Notes: generated by a model not told the origin, from the letters alone. 64,000 bases of DNA from Streptomyces spinosus (GCF_020400655.1 NZ_JAINRC010000014.1:237567-301566); one strand, 5' to 3'. Positions 1 through 10,053 are shown, counted from the first letter of the stretch. Program-made: numbers and translations.

Positions 1-1
1 C

Positions 2-877
2 CTGCGCACCGAGAAGTCCGTCCTGTTCGTCATCCCCTGGGGCCGGCACTGGATCATCGGCACCACCGACACCGACTGGGACCTGGACAAGGCCCACCCG
101 GCCGCGTCCAGCGCCGACATCGACTACCTGCTGGAGCACGTCAACTCGGTGCTGGCCGTGCCGCTCGGCCGCGACGACGTACAGGGCGTGTACGCGGGGC
201 TGCGCCCGCTGCTGGCCGGCGAGTCCGACGCCACCAGCAAGCTCTCTCGCGAGCACACGGTCGCCCACCCGGTGCCGGGACTGGTGGTCGTGGCGGGCGG
301 CAAGTACACGACGTACCGGGTGATGGCCAAGGACGCCGTCGACGAGGCCGTGCACGGGCTCGACATGCGCGTGGCCGACTGCGTCACGGAGGAGACCCCG
401 CTGCTCGGCGCGGAGGGCTACCAGGCGCTGTGGAACGCGCGAGCGCGGATCGCCGCGCGCACCGGACTGCACGTGGTCCGTGTGGAGCACCTGCTGAACC
501 GGTACGGCTCGCTGGCCGAGGAGGTCCTGGACCTCATCGCCGCCGACCCCGCGCTCGGCGAACCGCTGCACGCCGCCGACGACTACCTGCGCGCCGAGGT
601 GGTGTACGCCGCCTCGCACGAGGGCGCCCGGCACCTGGACGACGTCCTCACCCGCCGCACCCGCATCTCCATCGAGACCTTCGACCGCGGCACCCGCAGT
701 GCCCGCGAGGCGGCCGAGCTGATGGCACCCGTTCTCGGCTGGGACGAGGACCAGATCGCCCGCGAGGTCGAGCACTACGAGAAGCGGGTGGAGGCCGAGC
801 GGGAGTCCCAGATCCAGCCGGACGACCTGACCGCGGACGCGGCGAGGCTGGGCGCGCCGGACATCGTGCCGCTGTAG
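2..877 (+). CDS. glpD: Glycerol-3-phosphate dehydrogenase, C-terminal part (5' truncated by window)
   Basis: The open frame enters the window without a start and ends at 877, leaving about 291 residues. It reads through a substrate-binding segment (PWGRHWIIGTTDTDW), the conserved GLRPL and GGKYTTYR motifs, and the all-helical C-terminal cap domain of FAD-dependent GlpD. The family oxidises sn-glycerol 3-phosphate to dihydroxyacetone phosphate at the membrane, passing electrons to quinone. The FAD-binding N-terminus lies outside the window. No glpF or glpK is visible on this side, so this may be a stand-alone copy. The family assignment is strong; the gene number among several glpD paralogues is not determined. 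Confidence 0.9.
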   Translation: MRTEKSVLFVIPWGRHWIIGTTDTDWDLDKAHPAASSADIDYLLEHVNSVLAVPLGRDDVQGVYAGLRPLLAGESDATSKLSREHTVAHPVPGLVVVAGGKYTTYRVMAKDAVDEAVHGLDMRVADCVTEETPLLGAEGYQALWNARARIAARTGLHVVRVEHLLNRYGSLAEEVLDLIAADPALGEPLHAADDYLRAEVVYAASHEGARHLDDVLTRRTRISIETFDRGTRSAREAAELMAPVLGWDEDQIAREVEHYEKRVEAERESQIQPDDLTADAARLGAPDIVPL

Positions 878-890
878 GGCGACCGGCGTT

Positions 891-904
891 CACTCGAACG
901 AGTG
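891..904. promoter_or_regulatory. Short inverted repeat after glpD
   Basis: CACTCG-AA-CGAGTG, two 6-base arms around an AA centre, lies 13 bases after the glpD stop. The remaining 905-1204 stretch before the first kinase holds no convincing gene. The repeat could be an operator for the kinase cluster or a weak stem; nothing decides between these. Confidence 0.3.
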
Positions 905-1204
905 GCCGTTTCCGGGATCCCCGCTCGAATACCGGTCGTTATACCGGGCGATAAGGGGGAACTCGGTTGTGAGCAGCGCGGGTTCGGGGTGTCGGGGGCA
1001 CCGGTATGGACGGGACTGTCCGAAGCGTCGGCGTACCGGTTCCTCCCTTCTTACGACCCGTCATCCCGATAAGCGGAACACGCGCTTCAGGCGGGCCTCC
1101 GGGACGGCGGGGGCGGGCCCCGGCCAGGGGCACCCTGGGCGTTGGGCACTTGTCGGGTGAGAGACAATGGAGGCTCTGTCAGGGCGGGTTGTATGAGGGG
1201 ACGC

Positions 1205-3253
1205 ATGTCGGAGGCGGAGCGGGCGGGTACATCTCGTCAGGAGACTCGTCAGGACAAGAACCAGCGGCGTCTCCTCGCGGGGCGGTACCGGCTGGGAGAC
1301 GTGCTGGGCCGTGGCGGTATGGGCACGGTCTGGCGCGCCGAGGACGAGACCCTGGGGCGGACGGTCGCCGTCAAGGAACTGCGGTTCCCGTCGAACATCG
1401 ACGAGGAGGAGAAGCGGCGCCTGATCACGCGCACCCTGCGCGAGGCCAAGGCGATCGCCCGGATCCGCAACAACAGCGCGGTGACGGTCTTCGACGTCGT
1501 CGACGAGGACGACCGGCCCTGGATCGTCATGGAGTTGGTCGAGGGCAAGTCCCTCGCCGAGGTCATCCGCGAGGACGGCGTGCTGGAGCCGAAGCGCGCC
1601 GCCGAGGTGGGCCTCGCCGTCCTCGACGTGCTGCGTTCCGCGCACCGGGAGGGCATCCTGCACCGGGACGTGAAGCCGTCCAACGTGCTCATCGCCGAGG
1701 ACGGCCGGGTCGTGCTCACCGACTTCGGCATCGCGCAGGTCGAGGGCGACCCGTCCATCACCTCCACCGGCATGCTCGTCGGCGCCCCCTCCTACATCTC
1801 CCCGGAGCGGGCCCGTGGCCACAAGCCGGGACCGGCGGCCGACCTCTGGTCCCTCGGCGGCCTGCTGTACGCGGCGGTCGAAGGCACCCCGCCCTACGAC
1901 AAGGGTTCGGCGATCGCCACGCTCACCGCGGTGATGACCGAGCCCCTGGACGAGCCGAAGAACGCCGGACCGCTGCGGGACGTCATCTACGGCCTGCTGA
2001 CCAAGGACCCGGCCAAGCGGCTGGACGACGCCGGGGCACGGGCCATGCTCAACGCCGTCATCCGGGCGCCCGAGCCCAAGCCGCTGGACGCCACGCAGGT
2101 GGTCCCGCTGCCCGCCCAGTCCGACGGGCCCACGGGCAGGCGGGGCGAGGAGGGCGGCGAGAAGCTGCGCGGCGCCCTGCGGTCGGTCCGCAAGGCGGCC
2201 GGGGCGGCCACGGCGGCGGCCGCGCGGAACAAGAGCGGAAGCGAGCCGTCCGCGCCGGGGACGGGCGGCGCGGTGGGCGCCGGGGGCGCGGTTCCCGGGG
2301 AGACGCGGCCCGGGTTCTCCGCCGGACCGGGGGCCGAACCCGCCGCGAGGCCGGGCGGTGCGGCGACGGGTGCCGCCGGCATGCCGAACTCCAGCACGAA
2401 CAAGCAGGGTTCCGGCTGGCCCGTGGTCCCGCCGCCGGACCTGGACCTGCCGACGCGTTCGGTGCCGAGGGCCCCGCTGACCGACGTGGTGCCGAAGCGG
2501 ACGCTGCTGATCATCGCCGTGGTGGTCGTGCTCGCCGTGCTCGGGACCGTACTGGCCCTCACCCTGGGCGGCGACGACGGCAAGGACGACAAGAGCGGCG
2601 GTGCCAGGGCCGCGGCCAGTCCCGACGCGTCCGCCAAGCGGGACAAGGGCACGGGCGGCGGCACGGCCACCGGGCCCCGGACGGACGGGGGGAGTTCGGC
2701 CTCCGCGAGCACCGGGCCGACGAGAAGCACCGGCGCGAACCCGTCCGCCGGCACCGGCTCCGACACCGGTTCCGACGACTCCACCGAGGGCTCCTCCGGG
2801 TCGAAGGACGGCGGGAGCGCTCCGGTGGTCTCCACCCGCAAGGGCGGCCAGGGGTACTCGATCGGGCTGCCCAAGGGGTGGACGTACCAGTCCACCGGGG
2901 GCGCCGGTGACCGCTACACCGGGCCCGGAGGGCAGAAGCTGCTCGTCGCCTGGACCGGCACGCCGAAGGACGACCCGGTGGCCGACTGGAAGAACCAGGA
3001 GCGCTCCATGGTGCGCTCCCAGTACCACAAGATCCGCATCGAGAAGGTGGACTACCGCGGCTGGAACACCGCCGACTGGGAGTTCACCTACGTCGAGGGC
3101 GGCACCGGGTACCGCACGATCGACCGGGGGTTCGTGGTGAACGACCACCTCGGTTACGCGCTGATGTACACCGCGAAGGGCGCCGACTGGCACGGCGAAC
3201 TGCGCAAGGACACCTGGAAGACGTTGACGAAGTCCTTCGAACCCAAGTCATAG
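1205..3253 (+). CDS. Membrane Ser/Thr protein kinase, paralogue 1
   Basis: 682 residues from ATG 1205, preceded by AGGGG at 1196-1200; an in-frame ATG at 1193 is an alternative. The N-terminal Hanks-type kinase domain is complete: glycine loop GRGGMG at 35-40, ATP-binding Lys57, catalytic HRD at 153-155, DFG at 173-175, and an APSYISPER P+1 segment. A Gly/Ala/Pro-rich linker follows, then one membrane helix at about 433-455 and a Ser/Thr/Gly-rich stalk. The extracellular C-terminal domain ends in a WEFTY-type motif. There are no PASTA repeats, so the ligand is unknown. It is the first of five tandem kinase genes on the same strand, and the outer domain recurs in the next three. Predicted role: transmembrane signalling by phosphorylation of cytoplasmic proteins. 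Confidence 0.92.
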   Translation: MSEAERAGTSRQETRQDKNQRRLLAGRYRLGDVLGRGGMGTVWRAEDETLGRTVAVKELRFPSNIDEEEKRRLITRTLREAKAIARIRNNSAVTVFDVVDEDDRPWIVMELVEGKSLAEVIREDGVLEPKRAAEVGLAVLDVLRSAHREGILHRDVKPSNVLIAEDGRVVLTDFGIAQVEGDPSITSTGMLVGAPSYISPERARGHKPGPAADLWSLGGLLYAAVEGTPPYDKGSAIATLTAVMTEPLDEPKNAGPLRDVIYGLLTKDPAKRLDDAGARAMLNAVIRAPEPKPLDATQVVPLPAQSDGPTGRRGEEGGEKLRGALRSVRKAAGAATAAAARNKSGSEPSAPGTGGAVGAGGAVPGETRPGFSAGPGAEPAARPGGAATGAAGMPNSSTNKQGSGWPVVPPPDLDLPTRSVPRAPLTDVVPKRTLLIIAVVVVLAVLGTVLALTLGGDDGKDDKSGGARAAASPDASAKRDKGTGGGTATGPRTDGGSSASASTGPTRSTGANPSAGTGSDTGSDDSTEGSSGSKDGGSAPVVSTRKGGQGYSIGLPKGWTYQSTGGAGDRYTGPGGQKLLVAWTGTPKDDPVADWKNQERSMVRSQYHKIRIEKVDYRGWNTADWEFTYVEGGTGYRTIDRGFVVNDHLGYALMYTAKGADWHGELRKDTWKTLTKSFEPKS

Positions 3254-3416
3254 GCGCCGTGCGCCGGTTTGGTACGTGAGAATCCGTCATCCTCTCAATG
3301 CGGGTTGCCTCCGGCACGTATCGTGAAGGGTCGCGGACCGTACGCGGCCGGACGCGTGTACGAAACGGGCCGTGGGGCGAACGGATGTGACCAACCGGGC
3401 GGCCGGGGGAGGCAAA

Positions 3417-6173
3417 GTGGACGACTACGCGGGTCGGGTGCTCGCCGACCGCTACCGCCTGCCACTGCCGCCGTCCGACGAGTACGAACTCACCGAGACC
3501 CGCGCCTTCGACACCTACAGCGGTCAGGAGGTCCTCGTCCGGCAGGTGCCGTTGCCGGAGGTCGTCGAGGCCGAGGTGCTCGACGCGGAGGGCCTGCCCG
3601 CCGGGTTCACCGCACGGGAGCGCGCGTCCCGCCGGGCGCCGGAGGCGAGGACCGCCACCCGGCGGCCCGCCGATCCGGCGGTGCGGCGCGCCGTCGAGGC
3701 CGCGCAGGCGGCGGCCGGCATCCCCGACCACCCCCGGCTGGACCAGGTCTTCGACGTGTTCGCCGAGGGCGGGTCCCTGTGGATCGTCAGCGAGCTGGTG
3801 AACGCGCGCCCGCTGGCCGCCCTGCTCGCCGAGCGGCCGCTGACGCCGTACCGGGCGGCCGAGGTCGCCTCCGACGTGCTCATGGCGCTCCGGGTGCTGC
3901 ACGCCCATGGCTGGGTGCACCGCAACATCACCGTCCGCACGGTCCTCGTCTGCGACGACGGCCGCGTGATGCTGACGGGTCTCGCGGCCGGCGCGGCGGA
4001 GGAGGCGCTGTGCGGATACGACCCGGTGCCGGCTCCCGAGGACCCGCACGGCGACACGGGGGAGGGGTTCGGCGCCGAGCCGGGTTCCGTCGGCGGCGGC
4101 ACGATGGGCGGTGGGCCCGGTGCGGGAGGCGGCGCGGTCTCCGCCGCTTCCGGGGGCCGTAGCGGCGAAGCGGGCGCAGGGCCGGCCGGGGACGTCGATC
4201 CCGAGGCCGCGCGGCGGGCCGCCATCCAGGCGCGCGCGGCCGGAGGGCTCCCGGCGCCGGGGGCGAACGGCGGCTCCGGCGCGGCGGGCCAGCCGGCCCT
4301 GGAGAGCGGTGCCGACATCCGGGCCGCCCGGGCCGGGGCCATCGCCGCGTACCGGGCGGGCGCCCGGGCCGCCGCCCGGGTGCACGAGGCCCAGCAGGGC
4401 GACCGCGCGGCCCTTCCGGGCGCGCGGCCACCCGCCGACGACACCGGCCCCGGCGCGGCGCCGTCGTACCCCTCCGGCGCCTCCGGCGAGGGCACCGGCA
4501 CCACGGTGCCGCCCGGCCGGACAGCCGACCCCTACGGGGTGCGCGGCGCCCCCTGGCACGGCGCCGCACCGCGCCCCGGAACCGGCGGCACGCCCCCGGC
4601 CCCGGACGGCGGAGCCCACCGGCCGGGCCTGCCACCGGCGAACCCCGGCAGCGGGCAGGCGTCCGTGCCGGGTCAGGGGTACGGGTCCGGGCGGCAGGCG
4701 CCGGCGCCCGGTCCCGGACAGGGTCCGGGGCGCGCCCCGGTGCCGGGTGGGGAGCGGAGCCGGCAGGCGTGGGAGGTGTCCGAGCCCGGCTACGCGGGTG
4801 CCACCCCGCCGTACTCCGCACTCGAACCCGCACCCGCGTCCGGCACCGCCCCCGCAGCCGTTTCCGGCGCCGGTCGGCCCGGGGCGCCGGGCGGTGGCTG
4901 GGACCAGCCCGGCGGTGTGCGCCGTGGGCCCGGGACCGCGCTCGCCGCCGAGCGGGCGCGGCAGGTGCGGATGACCGTGGTGGGGCCGGTGACCGAGCGC
5001 TGGGCACCGGAGCAGGCCGGGCCCGTGCACGAGAACTGGCAGCTGGCGGCGCCCATCGGCCCGGCCACCGATCTGTGGGCGCTGGGCGCGCTGCTGTTCC
5101 GGGCCGTGCAGGGGCACGCACCGTACCCGGAGGAGTCCACGGCCGAGCTGGTGCAGCTGGTGTGCGCCGAACCGCCCGCCTTCGCCGAGGAGTGCGGGCC
5201 GCTGCGGCCGGTCGTGGAGTCGTTGCTGCGCCAGGACCCCACCGAACGGCCGGACGTCGAGGAACTGAGCGGCTGGCTGCGGTCGCTGGTGCGGTCCGCG
5301 CCCGAGCCGGACGCCGGCACCCATGTCGTCCCGACGCCGCCCGCCGACCCGAGCCGGCTGCCGATCGTCCGGCGCCGTGGCGAACTGGTGCGCCGGCGGC
5401 GCGCCGGGCTGCCCGCGGCCCATCCGCACGGCCGGCACAAGCGGGCCCGGGACGGCGCGGGTTCGCCGCGCAGCCTCGGCCGGACCCTGCTCCTGCTGAT
5501 CCTGCTCCTGCTGGCCGGTGCGATCGCCTACGCGATGCTCTTCATGCCGAAACAGGGCGAGAGTGGCGCGGCGGGCGGCGACCGTACCGGCGGCGCCGGG
5601 CAGACAGGTGCCGCGCCCTCGCACACCCCGCGCCCCTCCGCCGGGCAGAGCGCGCCGGACGGGGGCGCCTCCGCCTCCGCGCCCGCGACCGAGACGCAGA
5701 CGGGCGGGGACCCCGCCGTCCCCGACGGCTTCACCCTGCGCAAGGACCCGGACGGCTTCAAGGTCGCCGTCGCCGAGGGCTGGACGCGCACCCCGAAGAA
5801 CGGCAGCGGCCAGGTGGTCTACGCGCACGGGAACTTCGAGCTGATCGTCGTACCGGGACGGGACGGGACGTCCGCGTACGGCAGCGATCCGATGGTCTAT
5901 CAGCGGGACAAGGAGCGCGAACTCCAGCCGTACCGCGACTCCAGCTGGGCCACGGCCGGCGGGCTGCGGACCATCGAGGTGGGTGGACGGACCATGGCCG
6001 AGGGGCAGTTCACCTGGACCGACGGGCAGGGCCGTGACCTGTTCGTGCGGAACATGGCGCTGTTGCTGAACGGCCGCTATCACGTCGTCCAGGTGCGCGG
6101 TCCGGATGCGGAGCGGGACGAGGTGACGCGGCTGTACGAGCAGGCTACCGCGACGTATCGCTACACCGGTTGA
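3417..6173 (+). CDS. Ser/Thr pseudokinase-like membrane protein with large insertion, paralogue 2
   Basis: 918 residues from GTG 3417, chosen because GGGGGAGG at 3405-3412 sits at ideal spacing; GTG 3372 and 3387 are weaker. The kinase fold is recognisable but degenerate. There is no GxGxxG loop, the invariant Lys region reads VLVRQV, HRD is HRN (near residue 168), and DFG is replaced by LTGLAAG. About 330 residues of Ala/Gly/Pro-rich sequence then separate the N-lobe and catalytic loop from the C-lobe (ATDLWALGALLFRAVQG). One membrane helix (LLLLILLLLAGAIAYAM) precedes an extracellular domain like those of its neighbours (GQFTWTD). Catalysis by the canonical mechanism looks impossible, so a scaffold or regulator of the adjacent kinases is inferred. 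Confidence 0.88.
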   Translation: MDDYAGRVLADRYRLPLPPSDEYELTETRAFDTYSGQEVLVRQVPLPEVVEAEVLDAEGLPAGFTARERASRRAPEARTATRRPADPAVRRAVEAAQAAAGIPDHPRLDQVFDVFAEGGSLWIVSELVNARPLAALLAERPLTPYRAAEVASDVLMALRVLHAHGWVHRNITVRTVLVCDDGRVMLTGLAAGAAEEALCGYDPVPAPEDPHGDTGEGFGAEPGSVGGGTMGGGPGAGGGAVSAASGGRSGEAGAGPAGDVDPEAARRAAIQARAAGGLPAPGANGGSGAAGQPALESGADIRAARAGAIAAYRAGARAAARVHEAQQGDRAALPGARPPADDTGPGAAPSYPSGASGEGTGTTVPPGRTADPYGVRGAPWHGAAPRPGTGGTPPAPDGGAHRPGLPPANPGSGQASVPGQGYGSGRQAPAPGPGQGPGRAPVPGGERSRQAWEVSEPGYAGATPPYSALEPAPASGTAPAAVSGAGRPGAPGGGWDQPGGVRRGPGTALAAERARQVRMTVVGPVTERWAPEQAGPVHENWQLAAPIGPATDLWALGALLFRAVQGHAPYPEESTAELVQLVCAEPPAFAEECGPLRPVVESLLRQDPTERPDVEELSGWLRSLVRSAPEPDAGTHVVPTPPADPSRLPIVRRRGELVRRRRAGLPAAHPHGRHKRARDGAGSPRSLGRTLLLLILLLLAGAIAYAMLFMPKQGESGAAGGDRTGGAGQTGAAPSHTPRPSAGQSAPDGGASASAPATETQTGGDPAVPDGFTLRKDPDGFKVAVAEGWTRTPKNGSGQVVYAHGNFELIVVPGRDGTSAYGSDPMVYQRDKERELQPYRDSSWATAGGLRTIEVGGRTMAEGQFTWTDGQGRDLFVRNMALLLNGRYHVVQVRGPDAERDEVTRLYEQATATYRYTG

Positions 6174-6292
6174 GCAGCGTGTGTCCGGGGTCGTGCGGTG
6201 CCGGTGCGGTTCCCTCTCTCGCGCCGAAATGACCATCGTCACAGTGCGGTTTCCTTGGCACCCCGCTGGTTCCCTGGGGGCAGGCCGGTCCT

Positions 6293-6298
6293 TAGTCT
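6293..6298 (+). promoter_or_regulatory. Candidate -10 box for kinase paralogue 3
   Basis: TAGTCT at 6293-6298 lies 17 bases after TTCCCT (6270-6275), a loose vegetative-type -35. Transcription would start near 6305, giving a leader of about 20 bases before GTG 6327. The -35 match is weak. Confidence 0.3.
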
Positions 6299-6326
6299 GA
6301 CCGTGTCAAGAGCATTGCGGGGCAAC

Positions 6327-8213
6327 GTGAATCAGATGCAGGGCCTGCTCATAGCGGGCCGCTACCGGCTCGCCGACTCCATCGGCAGCGGCGGCATGGG
6401 CCGGGTGTGGCGCGCCCACGACGAGGTGCTGCACCGGAAGGTCGCCGTCAAGGAGCTGACCGCCGCGCTCTACGTCTCCGACAGCGACCGGGGCGTGCTG
6501 CTCGCCCGGACCAGGGCCGAGGCCCGGGCCGCCGCGCGGATCAACCACTCGGCCGTCGTCACCGTGCACGACGTCCTGGAACACGACGGCCGCCCGTGGA
6601 TCGTGATGGAGCTGGTCGAGGGCGCCTCGCTGGCCGACACGGTCAAGGAGCGGGGGCGCGTGGAGCCGGCGGAGGCCGCGCGGATCGGGCTGTGGGTGCT
6701 GCGGGCGCTGCGCGCCGCGCACTCCGCCGGGGTTCTGCACCGGGACGTCAAGCCCGGCAACGTCCTGCTCGGCGCGGACGGCCGGGTCCTGCTCACCGAC
6801 TTCGGCATCGCCCAGATCGAGGGCGACACCACCATCACCCGCACCGGTGAGGTCGTCGGCTCGGTCGACTACCTGGCCCCCGAGCGGGTGCGCGGTCACG
6901 ATCCCGGCCCGGCCTCCGACCTGTGGGCGCTCGGCGCCACGCTGTACACGGCGGTCGAGGGGCGTTCGCCGTTCCGGCGGACCTCGCCGCTGAGCACCAT
7001 GCAGGCGGTCGTCGAGGAGGAGGCGGACGAGCCGCGCCACGCCGGTGTGCTCACCCCGGTCATCGCCGCGCTGCTGCGCAAGGACCCGGCCCGGCGGCCG
7101 GGCGCGGAGGAGGCCGAGCAGATGCTCGCCGAGGCGGCGGAGAACCGCCGGCCGCGCGCCGCCGAGGCGTTCGTCCCGACCCAGGGCTCGGGCTTCCCCA
7201 CGGCCACCGGACGTCACCAGGGCACGGGCACACCCCCGCCCGGCCACGGCGCCGGCACGACGGGCGGCGGCTACGGCCCGGGCACGCCGGCCGAGGGCTA
7301 CGGTTCCGGGACACCGGCTTCCGGTTACGGCTCCCGGACCCCGGCTTCCGGCTACGGTCCGGGCGTCCCGGGCGAGGGCTACGGGCCGGACCCCTCCGGT
7401 CAGGGCTACGGAGCGCACTCCTCCGGCCAGGGGCACCGCGCCGGTGGCTCGACGGCCGCGTACGGCTCCGGCTCCGCCACCTCCCCCTACGACCCCGCGT
7501 CCACCGGGCCCGGACACGACCCGGGTTCCGCCGGCGGGTTCACGGTCCGCGGGCCGGCGCCCGTCCGGCCCCGCCGGCGGCTGCGCACCCTCGCGGTGGT
7601 CGTCGCCCTGGCCGCGGTGCTCGGCGGTGCCGGGGCGGTGGCGATCCAGCACTGGGGCGGGCGGGACACCGGCTCCGGCGGCGAGGTGAGCCCGGCGCCC
7701 GCCGACAGCGAGACGGCCGGGGCCGACGGCGCGCTGCCCGACGGCTGGACGACGTACCACGACCCGCTGGGCTTCAGCCTCTCCCTGCCCAAGGGCTGGA
7801 AGCGCAAGGTGTACGGCATCCAGGGCGACCTCAAGCAGATCGACTACACGCCGGACGACGGCAAGCACTTCGTCCGCGTCGCCATCGACGGCTCACCGGA
7901 CTTCGCCGACCCCCTCTCCCACCAGCAGGACCTGGAGCAGCAGCTCCAGCGGCTGGTCGACTACCGGCGCGTCACGATGAAGGAGAACATCTACCGCGAC
8001 CGCAAGGGCGCCCGGTGGGAGTACACCTGGACCGCGCTGAAGAAGGACCCGCCGTACGTCCCCGGACCGCGGCACGCGGTCGAGGAGACGTACTTCTCCC
8101 GGCAGGGCACCGAGTACGCCCTCTACATGTCCTCGCCGGCCGAGGACTGGGCCACGACCAGCGAGCAGTTCACCTGGGTGCTGCGCGGCTGGCAGCAGCC
8201 GGACGAGGGCTGA
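6327..8213 (+). CDS. Membrane Ser/Thr protein kinase, paralogue 3
   Basis: 628 residues from GTG 6327 (GGGG at 6319-6322); ATG 6336 is an alternative. It has a full Hanks kinase domain: GSGGMG at 20-25, Lys42, HRD at 138-140, DFG at 158-160, then a VDYLAPER segment. The juxtamembrane linker is a set of imperfect repeats around GYG-x-GTPA/S, about 90 residues rich in Gly, Tyr, Ser and Pro. A single membrane helix (about 419-440) follows, then an extracellular domain containing FSLSLPKGW and WEYTWT, clearly related to the outer domains of paralogues 1, 2 and 4. Active kinase inferred from intact motifs. The Tyr-rich linker could mediate self-association; that is speculation. Confidence 0.92.
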   Translation: MNQMQGLLIAGRYRLADSIGSGGMGRVWRAHDEVLHRKVAVKELTAALYVSDSDRGVLLARTRAEARAAARINHSAVVTVHDVLEHDGRPWIVMELVEGASLADTVKERGRVEPAEAARIGLWVLRALRAAHSAGVLHRDVKPGNVLLGADGRVLLTDFGIAQIEGDTTITRTGEVVGSVDYLAPERVRGHDPGPASDLWALGATLYTAVEGRSPFRRTSPLSTMQAVVEEEADEPRHAGVLTPVIAALLRKDPARRPGAEEAEQMLAEAAENRRPRAAEAFVPTQGSGFPTATGRHQGTGTPPPGHGAGTTGGGYGPGTPAEGYGSGTPASGYGSRTPASGYGPGVPGEGYGPDPSGQGYGAHSSGQGHRAGGSTAAYGSGSATSPYDPASTGPGHDPGSAGGFTVRGPAPVRPRRRLRTLAVVVALAAVLGGAGAVAIQHWGGRDTGSGGEVSPAPADSETAGADGALPDGWTTYHDPLGFSLSLPKGWKRKVYGIQGDLKQIDYTPDDGKHFVRVAIDGSPDFADPLSHQQDLEQQLQRLVDYRRVTMKENIYRDRKGARWEYTWTALKKDPPYVPGPRHAVEETYFSRQGTEYALYMSSPAEDWATTSEQFTWVLRGWQQPDEG

Positions 8214-8319
8214 ACCGGCCCCGGCGGTCGCCGAGTCGGCCGAAAATGGCAGGCCGACCGGTGTGTCTTGGCCGGTCGGTGTCCCGGGGGGCACGGGCCC
8301 CGTGCGGCATGATGGGCCC

Positions 8320-10053
8320 ATGGGGACCGAGGGAGCCGGCTTCCGGCTGATCGCGGGCCGTTACCGCCTGGAGGAACGCGTCGGGCGCGGCGGCATGGGC
8401 GTCGTGTGGCGGGCGAGCGACCAGGTGCTGGGCCGCCGGGTGGCGGTCAAGGAACTCCTGTCCGACGACGCGCTCCCGGACGACGACGCACGCCGCCGCC
8501 GGGACCGCACGCTCCGCGAGGCGCGCGCGGTCTGCCAGTTACGCCACCCGCACATCATCGTCGTGCACGACGTGGTGGAGCAGGACGAACGGCCCTACCT
8601 CGTCATGGAGTTGATCGACGGCGGTTCGCTCGCCGACCGGATCGACCGGCACGGCCCGGTCGACGCCTCCGAGGCCGCGCGGATCGGCATCGCCCTGCTG
8701 AGCGCGGTGCGCACCGCGCACGAGGCGGGGGTGCTGCACCGGGACATCAAACCCGCGAACGTGCTGATCGAGTCGGGCACCGACCGGGTCGTCCTCACCG
8801 ACTTCGGCATCGCGCAGGTGGAGGGCGCCACCACGCTCACCGAGACCGGCTCGTTCGTCGGCTCGCCCGAGTACACCGCGCCGGAGCGGATGTCCGGACT
8901 GCGCACCGGGCCGGAGTCCGATCTGTGGTCGCTGGGCGCGCTGCTGTGCACGGTGCTCAGCGGCGAGTCGCCGTTCCGGCGCGACTCGCTCGGCGGCATC
9001 CTGCACGCCGTCGTCTCCGACGACATCCGCCCGCCGGCCGAGGCGGAGCCGCTGCTGCCCGTCGTGCTGGGGCTGCTGGAACGCGACCCGGACCGGCGGC
9101 TGGGCGCGGCGGACGCCGAGCGGATGCTGTGGACGTATCTGGAGACCGGACGGACGCCGCCCGCGCCGGGCGACCCGGGCCCCGCGGGGGCGCACGGCGG
9201 CGGGCTCATCCACCGGATCGGCGGCAGTCTCACGCCGAAGACCCCGGCAACGCCGGCGCAGCGGGACCTGCCCCACGGCGGACCGCCGCCGGCCGGCCCG
9301 GCCCGGCCGCCACTCGAACCGCCTCCGGCGCGTTCCTCCCCGCGCGGCACGCTGGTCGCGGCACTGCTCGTGGCCGCGCTGGCCGGGGCCGGCGTGTCGG
9401 CCGCGGCGCTGCTGCTGCACGGGAGCGGGGACGGGGGCGGCGGCACGCCGGGCGGCACCGCGACGAGCCCGGCGACCCGGACCGGCACGGGAGGCACGAC
9501 GGCGTCCCCGTCACCGACCGGACGGGGTACGGGGGGTGCGGCCGTCTCCCCGTCACCGACCGGGACCGCACCGGCACCGCCGCTCAACCCCGGTGCCGAC
9601 TCGCGCACAGCGCCCTCCGGTTACCGCACGGCCCGTGACCCGGCCGGCTTCTCCCTCGCCGTACCGCGGGACTTCACCCGCAGCCCGGAGGGCCGCGTCT
9701 TCTACCTCTCGCCGGGCGGGACCTTCCGGCTGGGCATCCGGGTCGGCGGGCCCCAGGTGGGCGGCCCCGAGGCGGCGATGAACCGCTCCGCCGCCGACGG
9801 TCCCTCCACCAACCCCGGGTACCACGACGGACGCGTCATCCGGACCACGCGGCACGGACACCCGGCCGCGCTGTGGGAGTTCACCTGGGACGGCTTCAGC
9901 GCGGCGGAGGGCCCGCGCCACACCTACGACCTGTGCTGGGAGGAGAACGGCCGGCTGTACGACGTGTGGGTGTCGGCACCGGTCGGGCAGGTGCGGGAGG
10001 CACGGGAGTACTTCGACGTGGCGGTGGACACATTCTCGGCCACGGGTGGGTGA
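8320..10053 (+). CDS. Membrane Ser/Thr protein kinase, paralogue 4
   Basis: 577 residues from ATG 8320; no strong ribosome-binding site is visible and ATGGGCCCAT (8312-8321) is palindromic across the start. Kinase motifs are intact: GRGGMG at 22-27, Lys44, HRD at 140-142, DFG at 161-163, SPEYTAPER. A Pro-rich linker leads to one membrane helix (about 343-365), a Gly/Thr/Ser stalk, and an extracellular domain with FSLAVPRDF and WEFTWD, homologous to its neighbours. A single Cys (YDLCWEE) lies in the outer domain. Probably an active receptor-like kinase. Ligand and substrates cannot be read from the sequence. Confidence 0.92.
   Translation: MGTEGAGFRLIAGRYRLEERVGRGGMGVVWRASDQVLGRRVAVKELLSDDALPDDDARRRRDRTLREARAVCQLRHPHIIVVHDVVEQDERPYLVMELIDGGSLADRIDRHGPVDASEAARIGIALLSAVRTAHEAGVLHRDIKPANVLIESGTDRVVLTDFGIAQVEGATTLTETGSFVGSPEYTAPERMSGLRTGPESDLWSLGALLCTVLSGESPFRRDSLGGILHAVVSDDIRPPAEAEPLLPVVLGLLERDPDRRLGAADAERMLWTYLETGRTPPAPGDPGPAGAHGGGLIHRIGGSLTPKTPATPAQRDLPHGGPPPAGPARPPLEPPPARSSPRGTLVAALLVAALAGAGVSAAALLLHGSGDGGGGTPGGTATSPATRTGTGGTTASPSPTGRGTGGAAVSPSPTGTAPAPPLNPGADSRTAPSGYRTARDPAGFSLAVPRDFTRSPEGRVFYLSPGGTFRLGIRVGGPQVGGPEAAMNRSAADGPSTNPGYHDGRVIRTTRHGHPAALWEFTWDGFSAAEGPRHTYDLCWEENGRLYDVWVSAPVGQVREAREYFDVAVDTFSATGG

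Noticed and set aside
1142..1167. Vegetative promoter before the first kinase (TTGGGC and GACAAT)
   Set aside because: The 14-base spacing is too short and no alternative -35 fits.
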